64,000 nucleotides of DNA, from the NCBI RefSeq assembly GCF_009604385.1, contig NZ_WEGJ01000019.1, positions 58,911 through 122,910 on the forward strand, given 5' to 3'. Of the stretch, positions 53,035-60,833 are shown piece by piece (within the stretch, counting starts at the first letter, position 1; each line of letters begins with the position of its first letter). The DNA is from Streptomyces smaragdinus. GTDB taxonomy: Bacteria > Actinomycetota > Actinomycetes > Streptomycetales > Streptomycetaceae. The position numbers and the translations under genes were made by a program. The notes under the pieces were generated by a model. It saw only the letters and a program-made list of their open reading frames with translations, was not told where the DNA came from and made no database searches.

Positions 53035-54174
53035 ATGGCCGACCACCTCGCCGGGACCTCCGACGCCACCCGCGCCGTACACGCGGGTGTCCCCGAGCGC
53101 TCCCCGTACGAACCGCCCTTCCCCGGGCCCGTCTTCACCTCGCACTACCACCTCCCGGGCGATCCGGCGGGCGCCCCGTACACCTACGCCCGCGACGGCA
53201 ACCCGACGTGGACCCGGCTGGAGGACGCCCTCGCGGAGCTGGAGTCGCCGGGGACGCCGGCGCACGCCGTGACCTTCGCCTCGGGGATGGGGGCGATCGC
53301 GGCCGTGATGCTGTCGCTGCTGCGGCCCGGGGACGCGGTGGCGGTGCCGTCCGACGCGTACACGCTGATCGGGGGCGTGCTGCGGGACCAGCTGGAGGCG
53401 TACGACGTCGAGGTGCGGGCCGCGCCGACCGCCGGCGACGCGCAGCTGGCGCTGCTCGACGGGGTGCGGCTGCTGTGGCTGGAGACGCCGTCCAACCCCA
53501 AGCTCGACGTCTGCGACATCCGCCGGCTCGCAGCCGCCGCGCACGAGCGGGGCGCGCTGGTCGCCGTCGACAACACCCTGGCCACCCCGCTGGGCCAGCG
53601 GCCCCTGGACCTGGGCGCCGATCTGTCGGTGGCCAGCGGCACCAAGGCCGTCACCGGGCACTCCGACGTCCTCCTCGGCTACGCCGTGACCCGCGACGAG
53701 TCCCTCGCCGCCCGGCTGCGGCTGTGGCGCAAGACCACCGGGGCCATCCCCGGCCCGATGGAGGCGTGGCTGGCGCACCGGTCGCTCGCCACGATGGAGC
53801 TGCGCACCCGGCAGCAGGCGGCGAACGCGCTGGCCGTGGCGCGGGCGCTGCGGTCGCGGGCGGAGGTCGCCGGCGTACGGCATCCGGGGCTGCCGGAGGA
53901 TCCGTCGCACGCGCGGGCTGTCGCGCAGATGAGCCGGTTCGGGTGCGTGGTGTCGTTCACCCTGCCGTCGAAGGAGTTCGCCGAGCGGTTCCTGGCGGCG
54001 CTGCGGCTGGTCGACGACGCGACGAGCTTCGGGGGCGTACGCAGCTCCGCCGAACGGCGCGGGCGGTGGGGCGACGAGGTGCCGGAGGGCTTCATCCGGC
54101 TGTCGGTGGGGGTGGAGGACCCGGCGGACCTGGTCGCGGATCTGACGCAGGCCCTGGAGCGGGCGGCCGGCTGA
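53035..54174 (+). CDS. Cystathionine gamma-lyase/synthase family PLP enzyme
   Basis: A 379-residue enzyme of the Cys/Met metabolism family. The Schiff-base Lys lies in SVASGTKAVTGHSDVLLG (about K204); LLWLETPSNPKLDVCDI and GALVAVDNTLATPLGQRPL are standard PLP-contacting segments, the phosphate clamp is in FASGMGAIAAVMLSLL, and the substrate Arg is in FIRLSVGVED. Closest by appearance to Streptomyces cystathionine gamma-lyases of the reverse trans-sulphuration pathway. The start MADHLAG is preferred; an in-frame ATG lies four codons upstream. A terminator follows. Confidence 0.9.
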   Translation: MADHLAGTSDATRAVHAGVPERSPYEPPFPGPVFTSHYHLPGDPAGAPYTYARDGNPTWTRLEDALAELESPGTPAHAVTFASGMGAIAAVMLSLLRPGDAVAVPSDAYTLIGGVLRDQLEAYDVEVRAAPTAGDAQLALLDGVRLLWLETPSNPKLDVCDIRRLAAAAHERGALVAVDNTLATPLGQRPLDLGADLSVASGTKAVTGHSDVLLGYAVTRDESLAARLRLWRKTTGAIPGPMEAWLAHRSLATMELRTRQQAANALAVARALRSRAEVAGVRHPGLPEDPSHARAVAQMSRFGCVVSFTLPSKEFAERFLAALRLVDDATSFGGVRSSAERRGRWGDEVPEGFIRLSVGVEDPADLVADLTQALERAAG

Positions 54175-54192
54175 GGCATTCGTACGCGGTAC

Positions 54193-54229
54193 AGCGCCCC
54201 CGGACCGGCTTCACCGGCCCGGGGGCGCT
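54193..54229 (+). terminator. Terminator hairpin
   Basis: Arms AGCGCCCCCGG and CCGGGGGCGCT, 11 perfect pairs, 18 bases past the stop of the PLP enzyme gene. The 219 bases from here to the LysR gene are partly AT-rich and probably contain its promoter. Confidence 0.8.
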
Positions 54230-54448
54230 GCCCTGCGGGCTCCCCGCGGCGGGGCGAGGCGTCGCGCCCGGTCCGAGCCTCCCCCCTCTGGCTCGGAGCC
54301 GGACGCTCCGCGCACTGGTCGCTACGCGCGAAGAACCGCGAACATCAAGGCTAGTTGACTCTCCGTCAGTGTCCAATCACGGTTTCGATGGAGACCTATC
54401 GACATTTTTATAGATGTACGCGGTTCGTGTGGGGAGGGGTGGGCGGGC

Positions 54449-55297
54449 ATGGATCCGGCGCTGCTGCGTACCTTCGTCGCCGTCCACCGGGCCGGCTCCC
54501 TCACCCGGGCCGCCGCGCTGCTGGGCCTGTCGCAGCCGGCGGTCACCGGACAGATCCGCGCGCTGGAGCGTCAGCTGGGCCGCCCGCTGTTCGTCCGCGG
54601 GGCCCGCGGCGTGACCCCCACCACGCTGGGGGAGGAGCTGGCGCACAAGGCGGCGCCGCATCTGGACGCGCTGCTGGCGCTGACGTACGAGGGGCCGGAC
54701 GCCCCGGCCACGCTGCATCTGGCGGGACCGCCGGAGTTCCTGGCGCTGCGGGTGCTGCCGGCGCTCGGCCCGCTGGTCGCCGGGGGGCTGGCGGTCCGGG
54801 CGGCGTACGGGCCGGACGGCGACACCCTCGAGGGGCTGGCGGCGGGGCGGCACGATCTGACGGTCACCGCGTCCCGGCCGCGCGGGGGCGCGCTGACGGC
54901 GACGCCGCTGTGGGACGAGGAGCTGGTGCTGGTCGCCGGGGGGCGCTGGGCGGGGGTGGCGCCGGAGTCGGTGCCGGTGATCGAGGTGCACGAGAGCCTG
55001 CCGTTCGTCACGCGGTACTGGGCGGAGGTGTACGGCACCGGCCCCGCCGCCTCGGCCGCGGTCGTCGTGCCCGATCTGCGCGCGGCACTGGCCTGCGCGG
55101 TCGCGGGGGCGGGGCTGGCGGTGCTGCCCCGGTATCTGTGCGACGCGGAGCTGCGCGAGGGGCGGGTGGTGGCGGTGGGACGGCCGGCGGTGCCGCCGAT
55201 ACGGACGTATGTGCTGTCGGTACGGGCCGGGGCGCTGGCGCTGCCGCATCTGGCGCGGGCGCACGAGACGCTGATACGAGCCGCGACGGAGTGGTGA
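54449..55297 (+). CDS. LysR-family transcriptional regulator
   Basis: A 282-residue regulator. Winged helix-turn-helix at residues 1-60 (LLRTFVAVHRAGSLTRAAAL, LGLSQPAVTGQIRALERQLG), followed by the effector domain (TLHLAGPPEFLALRVLPALG; VIEVHESLPFVTRYWAEVYG). Length is a little short of the usual 300. GGGGAGGGG is upstream of the ATG. The likely target is unknown: no divergent gene is present, and the next gene downstream is a Nudix hydrolase after a 160-base spacer. Confidence 0.9.
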   Translation: MDPALLRTFVAVHRAGSLTRAAALLGLSQPAVTGQIRALERQLGRPLFVRGARGVTPTTLGEELAHKAAPHLDALLALTYEGPDAPATLHLAGPPEFLALRVLPALGPLVAGGLAVRAAYGPDGDTLEGLAAGRHDLTVTASRPRGGALTATPLWDEELVLVAGGRWAGVAPESVPVIEVHESLPFVTRYWAEVYGTGPAASAAVVVPDLRAALACAVAGAGLAVLPRYLCDAELREGRVVAVGRPAVPPIRTYVLSVRAGALALPHLARAHETLIRAATEW

Positions 55298-55459
55298 CGG
55301 TCCGTCATGCACCACTACGCGCCCCACTGCGTTTTCTCGGGGGATAACCCCCGAACCCCCAGCCGAAAGACGGGTCTTCCCACGCACCCTGCGCCGGAGC
55401 CGCCCGGCCAACCCAATAACCGGGGTTTGAAAACCCGGACCACGTGCCACACTCCCCCC

Positions 55460-55939
55460 ATGACCGATAGGCCCGTGGTCAAGAGAACCGCCCGCGCGAT
55501 CCTGCTCGACGACGCCGACCTCATCCTCATCAAACGCACCAAGCCCGGCCACGCCCCGTACTGGATCACCCCCGGCGGCGGCGTGGAGCCGGAGGACACC
55601 ACGGTGGTCGACGCCCTCCACCGGGAGGTGGACGAGGAGCTCGGCGCCAAGGTCACCGACGTCGTCCCCGTCTTCGTCGACACCGTCCGCCACTCCACGC
55701 ACCACGCGGCGCACGGGGTGAAGGTGCAGCACTTCTTCGTCTGCCGCCTGGAGACGATGGACCTCTCCCTCAGACACGGCCCCGAGGTCGACGAGCCGTG
55801 CGGCACGTACGAGGTGGTCCGCCTGCCGTTCACCCGCGAGGGCGTGGACTCCGTGGACGTCGTCCCCCCGACGCTGCAGGCCTTCCTGCGGGAGAACATC
55901 GAGGGAGTACGGGCGATGCTGGCCCCCGACCTCGGCTAG
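55460..55939 (+). CDS. Nudix hydrolase with variant Nudix box
   Basis: A 159-residue Nudix protein. GGGVEPEDTTVVDALHREVD then EELGA forms the Nudix box; the Glu expected eight residues before the RE pair is Thr, but the catalytic REVDEELGA helix is complete. Start: MTDRPVVKRTARAILLDDAD, chosen because the region upstream has little coding character; a G+C-poor palindrome-like CCGGGGTTTGAAAACCCGG lies 30 bases before the ATG and could be an operator. Substrate unknown. The stop overlaps that of the convergent flavohaemoprotein gene by four bases. Confidence 0.82.
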   Translation: MTDRPVVKRTARAILLDDADLILIKRTKPGHAPYWITPGGGVEPEDTTVVDALHREVDEELGAKVTDVVPVFVDTVRHSTHHAAHGVKVQHFFVCRLETMDLSLRHGPEVDEPCGTYEVVRLPFTREGVDSVDVVPPTLQAFLRENIEGVRAMLAPDLG

Positions 55940-57054
55940 TCACGTACGAGGTGCTCGAGGTCGTCGTGCCGGATCGCCCCCGCCGGCACCCCGCCCTCCG
56001 TCAGGATCCGCACCCCGCTGCGCACCATCGGCGGCGGGCCGGCGAGATACGCGTCGTACTCCGTCCACGGCCCGCGCCGGCTCACCGCCTCCGGCAGCGC
56101 GCCGACCACCGGGTGCACCGTGAGCCAGGAGTACGCGCGCTCGAACCGCCGTAGGTTCTCCAGGTCGTACAGGTCGTCCTCGCGCCGCGCCCCGTAGAAG
56201 ACCTGCATCTCCCGGTGCGACCCGTGCCGCGCCACGTCCTCCACCATCGCGCGGATCGGCGCGATGCCCGTACCGCCGCCCAGGCACAGCAGATCGCTGG
56301 CCGCGGTGTGGTCCACGGTCATCGAGCCGAGCGGCGGGCCCAGCCGTACGACGTCGCCGGGGCGGGCACGGCGGACCAGCGAGGTGGAGACCCAGCCGGC
56401 CGGGACGGCCCGGACGTGGAACGACAGCAGACCGTCGGCGCGGGGCGCGGTCGCGAAGGAGTAGTGCCGCCACACCCGGGGCCACCAGGGCGTCTCGATC
56501 GCCGTGTACTGGCCGGGCGTGAAGGCGTACGGCTGCTCGGGGCGGACGATCAGGACCGCGACGTCCGTGGTGCGCGCCTCGTGGGAGACGATCTCGGCGA
56601 GCCACCACGGGGGGTTGCGCAGCGCGTCCTCCTCGGCGGCGTCGATCATCGTCTGCGAGATCGCCGCGTACGCCCGCACCCACGCCGCCTCCGTCCGCGG
56701 CGACCACACCTCACCGGCGTAGCGCGCGAGCGCGGCGAGGAGGCACTGGCCGACGGCCGGGTAATCGGGGGACCGCGTCCCGTACTTGCGGTGGCCGCGG
56801 CCCAGGTCCCGCAGGAAGGCGGTGAGCCGGTCGGGCTCCTCGAGCAGCAGTCCGGCGGCGAGCAGCGCCTTGAACAGGCGGTCGCGCTGGGTGTCCATGG
56901 CGACGGGGAACATGTCGCGGGTGTGCGGGTGATGGAGGAAGAGCAGGGCGTAGAAGTACCCCGTGGCCTCGTCGGCGACGGGGGAGACGTACTCGAGCGT
57001 GCGGCGGATGAGGGCGGCGTCCCCCAGCCCTTCGTCGCGCTGTGCGTTGGTCAC
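55936..57054 (-). CDS. Flavohaemoprotein-like globin with FAD/NAD reductase domain
   Basis: A 372-residue fusion. The globin (about 10-140) has the proximal His in LGRGHRKYGTRSPDYPAVGQ and the segment FLHHPHTRDMFPVAMDTQRD. The reductase follows: FAD-binding WRHYSFATAPRADGLLSFHV and PGDVVRLGPPLGSMTVD, NAD-binding CLGGGTGIAPIRAMVEDVAR and FYGARREDDLYDLENLRRFE. Enzymes of this layout detoxify nitric oxide. It lacks a little of the usual 400-residue length. GTG at 57054 is preceded by GAGG at six bases; longer readings lack support. Confidence 0.9.
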   Translation of the reverse strand: MTNAQRDEGLGDAALIRRTLEYVSPVADEATGYFYALLFLHHPHTRDMFPVAMDTQRDRLFKALLAAGLLLEEPDRLTAFLRDLGRGHRKYGTRSPDYPAVGQCLLAALARYAGEVWSPRTEAAWVRAYAAISQTMIDAAEEDALRNPPWWLAEIVSHEARTTDVAVLIVRPEQPYAFTPGQYTAIETPWWPRVWRHYSFATAPRADGLLSFHVRAVPAGWVSTSLVRRARPGDVVRLGPPLGSMTVDHTAASDLLCLGGGTGIAPIRAMVEDVARHGSHREMQVFYGARREDDLYDLENLRRFERAYSWLTVHPVVGALPEAVSRRGPWTEYDAYLAGPPPMVRSGVRILTEGGVPAGAIRHDDLEHLVRD

Positions 57055-57224
57055 TGTGCCTCGCCGGTACCGCATCGTTCCGGGGGGTGCGCCCCCGGGC
57101 CGGCGGTCGGACCGGACGGCGGGGGGACGGCCGAAGACCACAGCCGTCGTACGACGAGAATGTCACCCTGCGAATCGGGATGGGACGCCTTTCGGCAAAC
57201 CGGCTCCCATACGCCCCACGGTCG

Positions 57225-57857
57225 CTACGGTGCGTCATTCACCAGGGCATATGCCTCCCGCAGATCCCGCCCCGTGTACGCGTGCGTGGCCAGCCCCGCC
57301 ACATGGTGGTCGGCGTTGACGGCCACCGAACGCGGCGCCACCGCGAACAGGTCGGCGTCGGAGAAGGAGTCGCCGTACGCGGTGATGTCGGCGCGGGTCA
57401 GCCCGTATCCGGCGCACAGCGCGTCGGCTATCCGCACCTTGTCCGGGGGGCCGAGGATCCCCGCGATGTCGAGGGGTTCGCGGAAGGGCGGCGTGGGGAA
57501 GACGGAGCCGTGCGCGGCGTGCGCGCCCCAGTCGAGCAGCCGCTCGACGAAGAAGCTCGGCGCGAGGGACACCACCGCGCAGTGGTCGCCGCGGGCGGTG
57601 ATGTCGGCCCACACCTCGCGTATCCCGGCCAGCCAGGGCGCCTTGGCGAAGGCGCTGGCCGTCATGTCCTGCGTGAGGTCCCGCCACAGGTCGTAGGCCC
57701 GGCGGCCGTACTCGTACGTGTCGATGCGCCCGGAGCCGATCGCGGCGTCCAGCTCCCGGAACTCCGGCTCCAGGCCCAGCTCGCCGGCCAGCAGGACGCT
57801 GGTCGAGGTGCCGTGCATGAGGGTGCCGTCGAGGTCGAAGATGTGCAGTCTGGTCAT
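57225..57857 (-). CDS. HAD-superfamily phosphatase, SerB-like
   Basis: A 210-residue HAD hydrolase. Motif I LHIFDLDGTLMHGTSTSVLL holds the nucleophile and acid/base Asp, motif II is in AVVSLAPSFFVERLL, the Lys is in GPPDKVRIADAL, and motif IV is ITAYGDSFSDADLFAVAPRS. The helical cap between motifs I and II matches the phosphoserine-phosphatase-like subfamily. The substrate is not determinable. It lies 22 bases downstream of a GNAT gene on the same strand and is likely co-transcribed with it. Confidence 0.85.
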   Translation of the reverse strand: MTRLHIFDLDGTLMHGTSTSVLLAGELGLEPEFRELDAAIGSGRIDTYEYGRRAYDLWRDLTQDMTASAFAKAPWLAGIREVWADITARGDHCAVVSLAPSFFVERLLDWGAHAAHGSVFPTPPFREPLDIAGILGPPDKVRIADALCAGYGLTRADITAYGDSFSDADLFAVAPRSVAVNADHHVAGLATHAYTGRDLREAYALVNDAP

Positions 57858-57879
57858 ATGCGGGGGAGGCTACTACCGG

Positions 57880-58737
57880 TCACAGCGCCACCGTCACCGG
57901 GACGAACCGCCGCCGGATGTCGCCCGGCGCCTCGTCGGCCCCGTACACCATCACCGACTGCTCCCAGTCCGCCCCGCGCAGGCCCCGCGCGTCCAGCCAG
58001 TCGCACAGCTCCGCGTGCCGTACGTCCACGTCCAGCCGCAGCCGCCCCTGGGCGCTCCTGGCCAGCGCCGCGATCAGGGCCTTCGCGGTGTCCTGCGAGT
58101 CCCCGACGACCGGCCCGATCACGGTCCCGCCGACGTTCCGCCAGCTCCCCGCGAACCCGGTCAGCCTGCCCCCTTCCTCCGCCACCAGCAACTGGTCGCA
58201 GAACGACGGCAGCCGGGTGAGCAGCGACGTCCGGTCCGCCCCGAAGACCTCCAGGTCCAGGGCCCGGATCGGCCCCAGATCGGTGGCCCGCGCCGGGCGC
58301 ACTCCTGCGGCGTCCACCGCCGGATCGGGCCGGAACTCTCCCGTCCGCATCGGCGCCCTGCTCACCGCCCGGAACCCGAGCTCCTCGTACAGCGGGCGCC
58401 CGCTGGGCGTCGCGTGCAGGGTGACGACCGCGTCGCCGGCGGCTGTCAGGGCGTGCCGCACGGTGCGCCGGCCGAGGCCCCGGCGGGCGTAGCGCTCGGC
58501 GGTGAGAACCATGCCGATCGCCGCCAGCCCAGGGCCGTACCGGGTGAGCGCGAGCGCGCTCGCCAGGCCCCGGCCGTCCGGCGCCTCGGTCCCGTAGACC
58601 GTGCCGACCTGCAGCAGCAGCTGCCATTTGCGCACTTCACGGCTCCACCCCCGGTCCTCGCCGAGGTCCAGCAGCCGGGGCAGGTCGCCGGCGGTGAGTT
58701 CGCGTACGGGGGCTTCGGTGAGGGCGAGTTCAGGCAC
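57880..58737 (-). CDS. Two-domain GNAT N-acetyltransferase
   Basis: A 285-residue tandem GNAT protein. The acetyl-CoA motif of the first domain is MVLTAERYARRGLGRRTVRH with LYEELGFRAVSRAPMR; the second, degenerate domain starts near ARATDLGPIRALDLEVFGAD and includes GPVVGDSQDTAKALIAALAR. GTG at 58737 is preceded by AAGGTA; a reading 21 codons longer is also open. The acceptor is unknown. Upstream neighbour on the same strand after a gap is nothing nearer than a MarR gene 57 bases away. Confidence 0.83.
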   Translation of the reverse strand: MPELALTEAPVRELTAGDLPRLLDLGEDRGWSREVRKWQLLLQVGTVYGTEAPDGRGLASALALTRYGPGLAAIGMVLTAERYARRGLGRRTVRHALTAAGDAVVTLHATPSGRPLYEELGFRAVSRAPMRTGEFRPDPAVDAAGVRPARATDLGPIRALDLEVFGADRTSLLTRLPSFCDQLLVAEEGGRLTGFAGSWRNVGGTVIGPVVGDSQDTAKALIAALARSAQGRLRLDVDVRHAELCDWLDARGLRGADWEQSVMVYGADEAPGDIRRRFVPVTVAL

Positions 58738-58793
58738 GGGGGTACCTTGCACGACCTGGCGGGGGGTCGTCGACTGCTTATTCGGGGGTGCGC

Positions 58794-59255
58794 TCACCAC
58801 ACCGGGCGCAGGGGCGGGGGTTCGCCGTCGGAGAGGCCGGTGACCAGGCGGGAGAGTTCGCGGCGCAGGGTGGGGATGTCGGCGCCGGTGCGGTCGCCGA
58901 GCTCCGCCTCGAGTTCGTGGAGGATGGCGCCGGCGGTCATGAGGTGGCGTCGGGCCGCGTCCGTGAGGACGACGAGCTTGCGGCGGCCGCCGGCGGGGTG
59001 GGGTTCGCGGCGGAGGTAGCCCCGGCGTTCGAGGTCGTCGACGATCTGGCCGGCGGCCTGTTTCGTCACGCCGAGGCGGGCGGCCAGTTCGGTGCCGGTG
59101 GTGCCTTGGGCGTGCAGGATCTGGAAGACCATGCCGTGCACCGGGCGCAGGTCGGGGTAGCCGGCGGCGGCCACGCGGGCGGTGAACTCGCCGAGCACGA
59201 GCTGGAAGCCGAGGCCCAGGAGGAAGGTCAGCTCCGGTCCGTCCTGTTCAGTCAC
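58794..59255 (-). CDS. MarR-family regulator, divergent from a cupin gene
   Basis: A 153-residue MarR protein. The winged helix is TTGTELAARLGVTKQAAGQI followed by VDDLERRGYLRREPHPAGGR, with dimerisation helices on both sides. The start is uncertain: GTG at 59255 (VTEQDGPEL) is preferred since a TTG nine codons upstream lies within a large palindrome, but neither has a well-placed ribosome site. The palindrome between this gene and the cupin gene on the other strand is the obvious operator for this repressor. Confidence 0.85.
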   Translation of the reverse strand: MTEQDGPELTFLLGLGFQLVLGEFTARVAAAGYPDLRPVHGMVFQILHAQGTTGTELAARLGVTKQAAGQIVDDLERRGYLRREPHPAGGRRKLVVLTDAARRHLMTAGAILHELEAELGDRTGADIPTLRRELSRLVTGLSDGEPPPLRPVW

Positions 59256-59275
59256 GGATCTATCTTGACATACGT

Positions 59276-59328
59276 GAGTCAAGCTCCTTTACTCGTCACT
59301 GTCCTCGTTGAGTAAAGGAGCTTGACTC
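59276..59328. promoter_or_regulatory. Perfect 19-base inverted repeat: operator of the MarR/cupin pair
   Basis: GAGTCAAGCTCCTTTACTC and its exact reverse complement are separated by 15 bases. A partial third half-site (CTTGAC...GTCAAG) lies next to it at 59264-59283. Between them, TTGACA (59265) and TTTACT (59288) at 17-base spacing form a plausible forward promoter, so a repressor bound here would block it. The right arm also contains AAAGGAG, the ribosome site of the cupin gene, and could hide it in a hairpin if transcribed whole. Confidence 0.8.
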
Positions 59329-59330
59329 GC

Positions 59331-59702
59331 ATGAACGTGATCACCCCGTCCGACTCACATGTCGTCACCACCCCGAACGCCGCCATGACCCGGCTCGCCA
59401 CCCCTTCCCTGGGGTCCCGTGAGCTCGCCGTGTGGCGGGTGCGGCTCGAGCCGGGCGCACTCGGTCCGGTCCACGGGATCGACCGGGAGCAGGTCTGGGC
59501 CGTGCTGTCCGGGACCCTCGGCGTCACCTGCGACGGGCGCGACGCCACCCTGTCCGCGGGGGACACGGTGGTCGTCCCGCCGGACGTGATGCGGCAGTTC
59601 CGGTCGGCGGGGGAGGCGGTGGAGGCCGTGGTGTCGATGGCTCATGGGGGTGTGGCGCTCACGCCGGACGGCCGGAAGCATCCGCTGCCGTGGGCGGAGT
59701 GA
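59331..59702 (+). CDS. Cupin-domain protein controlled by the divergent MarR regulator
   Basis: A 123-residue cupin: ELAVWRVRLEPGALGPVHGI then DREQVWAVLSGTLGVTCDGR for the first motif and VVVPPDVMRQFRSAGEAVEA for the second, in which the usual His is replaced by Arg-Gln. The ATG lies ten bases after AAAGGAG, which is part of the 19-base palindrome. Divergence from a MarR gene with a shared operator suggests induction by a small ligand, possibly one that the cupin acts on. Confidence 0.83.
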   Translation: MNVITPSDSHVVTTPNAAMTRLATPSLGSRELAVWRVRLEPGALGPVHGIDREQVWAVLSGTLGVTCDGRDATLSAGDTVVVPPDVMRQFRSAGEAVEAVVSMAHGGVALTPDGRKHPLPWAE

Positions 59703-59810
59703 TTCCCTTTGCTTGCATGCGCCCGTTGCCCGAGAGCGCGGGATATTGCGGCTTTCCCGTAGTCTGGTGCTACGGACGCGGGCGAGCCGCACCGGGCAAG
59801 GAGGCCGCGT

Positions 59811-60260
59811 ATGTCGGCGACAGACGAGCAGCTCCAGGCACTGGGACAGGGCTGGGCGGCGCTCGCCGCGCTGCACGCGCGGATCGAGACCCACATCGAG
59901 CGGGTGCTGCAGAAGGGCCACGGGCTGAGCGCGCGGGAGTACCAGGTGCTCGACGTGCTGAACCGGCAGGACTCCTTCCACCTGCGGATGAACCAGCTCG
60001 CGGACACGGTCGCGCTCAGCCAGAGCGCGACCACCCGGCTGGTCACCCGCCTCGAGGACCGCGGCCTGCTCCTGCGCTACCTCTGCGCCACCGACCGCCG
60101 CGGCATCTACACCGAGGTCAGCCCCGCCGGCCGGGCGCTGCTCGAACAGGCCCGCCCCGGGTACGAGGCGGCGCTGCGCGAGGCCCTGACGGAGGCGGCC
60201 AAGCGGCCCGAGCTGGCGCCGCTGGTGGCGGCGGTGGAGGCGTTGCCGGCCCCGGCTTAG
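59811..60260 (+). CDS. MarR-family regulator
   Basis: A 149-residue MarR-type repressor: GLSAREYQVLDVLNRQDSFH, then NQLADTVALSQSATTRLVTR and LEDRGLLLRYLCATDRRGIY for the winged helix, with flanking dimerisation helices (QLQALGQGWAALAALHARIE; ALREALTEAAKRPELAPLVA). AAGGAGG lies upstream of the ATG. It is followed after nine bases by a GNAT gene on the same strand, so the two probably form an operon. This is a second MarR gene within 1 kb, but not a near copy of the first. Confidence 0.9.
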   Translation: MSATDEQLQALGQGWAALAALHARIETHIERVLQKGHGLSAREYQVLDVLNRQDSFHLRMNQLADTVALSQSATTRLVTRLEDRGLLLRYLCATDRRGIYTEVSPAGRALLEQARPGYEAALREALTEAAKRPELAPLVAAVEALPAPA

Positions 60261-60269
60261 GCTGCGGCC

Positions 60270-60722
60270 ATGAACGATCTCGAGATCCGCCCGGCGGTAC
60301 GGTCCGACATCCCGGCGATCGTCGCGATGCTGGCACACGACCCCATCGCGGCCCAGCGGGAGTCGCCGGAGGACCTCACGCCGTACGACGCCGCCTTCGA
60401 CCGGATCGCGGCGGACCCGAACCAGCATCTGGTGGTGGCCGTCCGCTCCGGCCGGGTGGTCGGCACGCTCCAGCTGTCGGTGATCCCGGGCCTGTCCCGT
60501 ACGGGGCTGGTGCGCTCGGTGATCGAGGCGGTGCGCGTGCATCACTCGGAGCGGGGCGGGGGGTTGGGGACGCGGCTGATCGAGTGGGCGGTGGGGGAGT
60601 CGTCCCGGCTGGGGTGCGGGCTGGTGCAGCTGACGTCGGATGCGCGGCGGGTGGATGCGCATCGGTTTTATGAGCGGCTGGGGTTCGAGGCTTCGCATGT
60701 GGGGTTCAAGAGGCAGCTGTGA
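60270..60722 (+). CDS. GNAT N-acetyltransferase
   Basis: A 150-residue acetyltransferase: EIRPAVRSDIPAIVAMLAHD at the N-terminus, the acetyl-CoA-binding segment RVHHSERGGGLGTRLIEWAV (Q/RxxGxG/A type) and C-terminal RRVDAHRFYERLGFEASHVG. The fold is complete and of normal length; substrate unknown. It is coupled to the MarR gene nine bases upstream. Codons at the 3' end are less GC-biased than elsewhere (for example TTTTATGAG near residue 136), a minor oddity. Confidence 0.9.
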   Translation: MNDLEIRPAVRSDIPAIVAMLAHDPIAAQRESPEDLTPYDAAFDRIAADPNQHLVVAVRSGRVVGTLQLSVIPGLSRTGLVRSVIEAVRVHHSERGGGLGTRLIEWAVGESSRLGCGLVQLTSDARRVDAHRFYERLGFEASHVGFKRQL

Positions 60723-60833
60723 CGTAGTCGGCCTGGGGTGCCCCTGCCAGCCGGTAACGGGCGGCTGCGGGTGGGAATCCCCCCGCGCCGAAGGCGCGGG
60801 CAGGCCGACGGCCACAGCCCATACCGTGACCCC

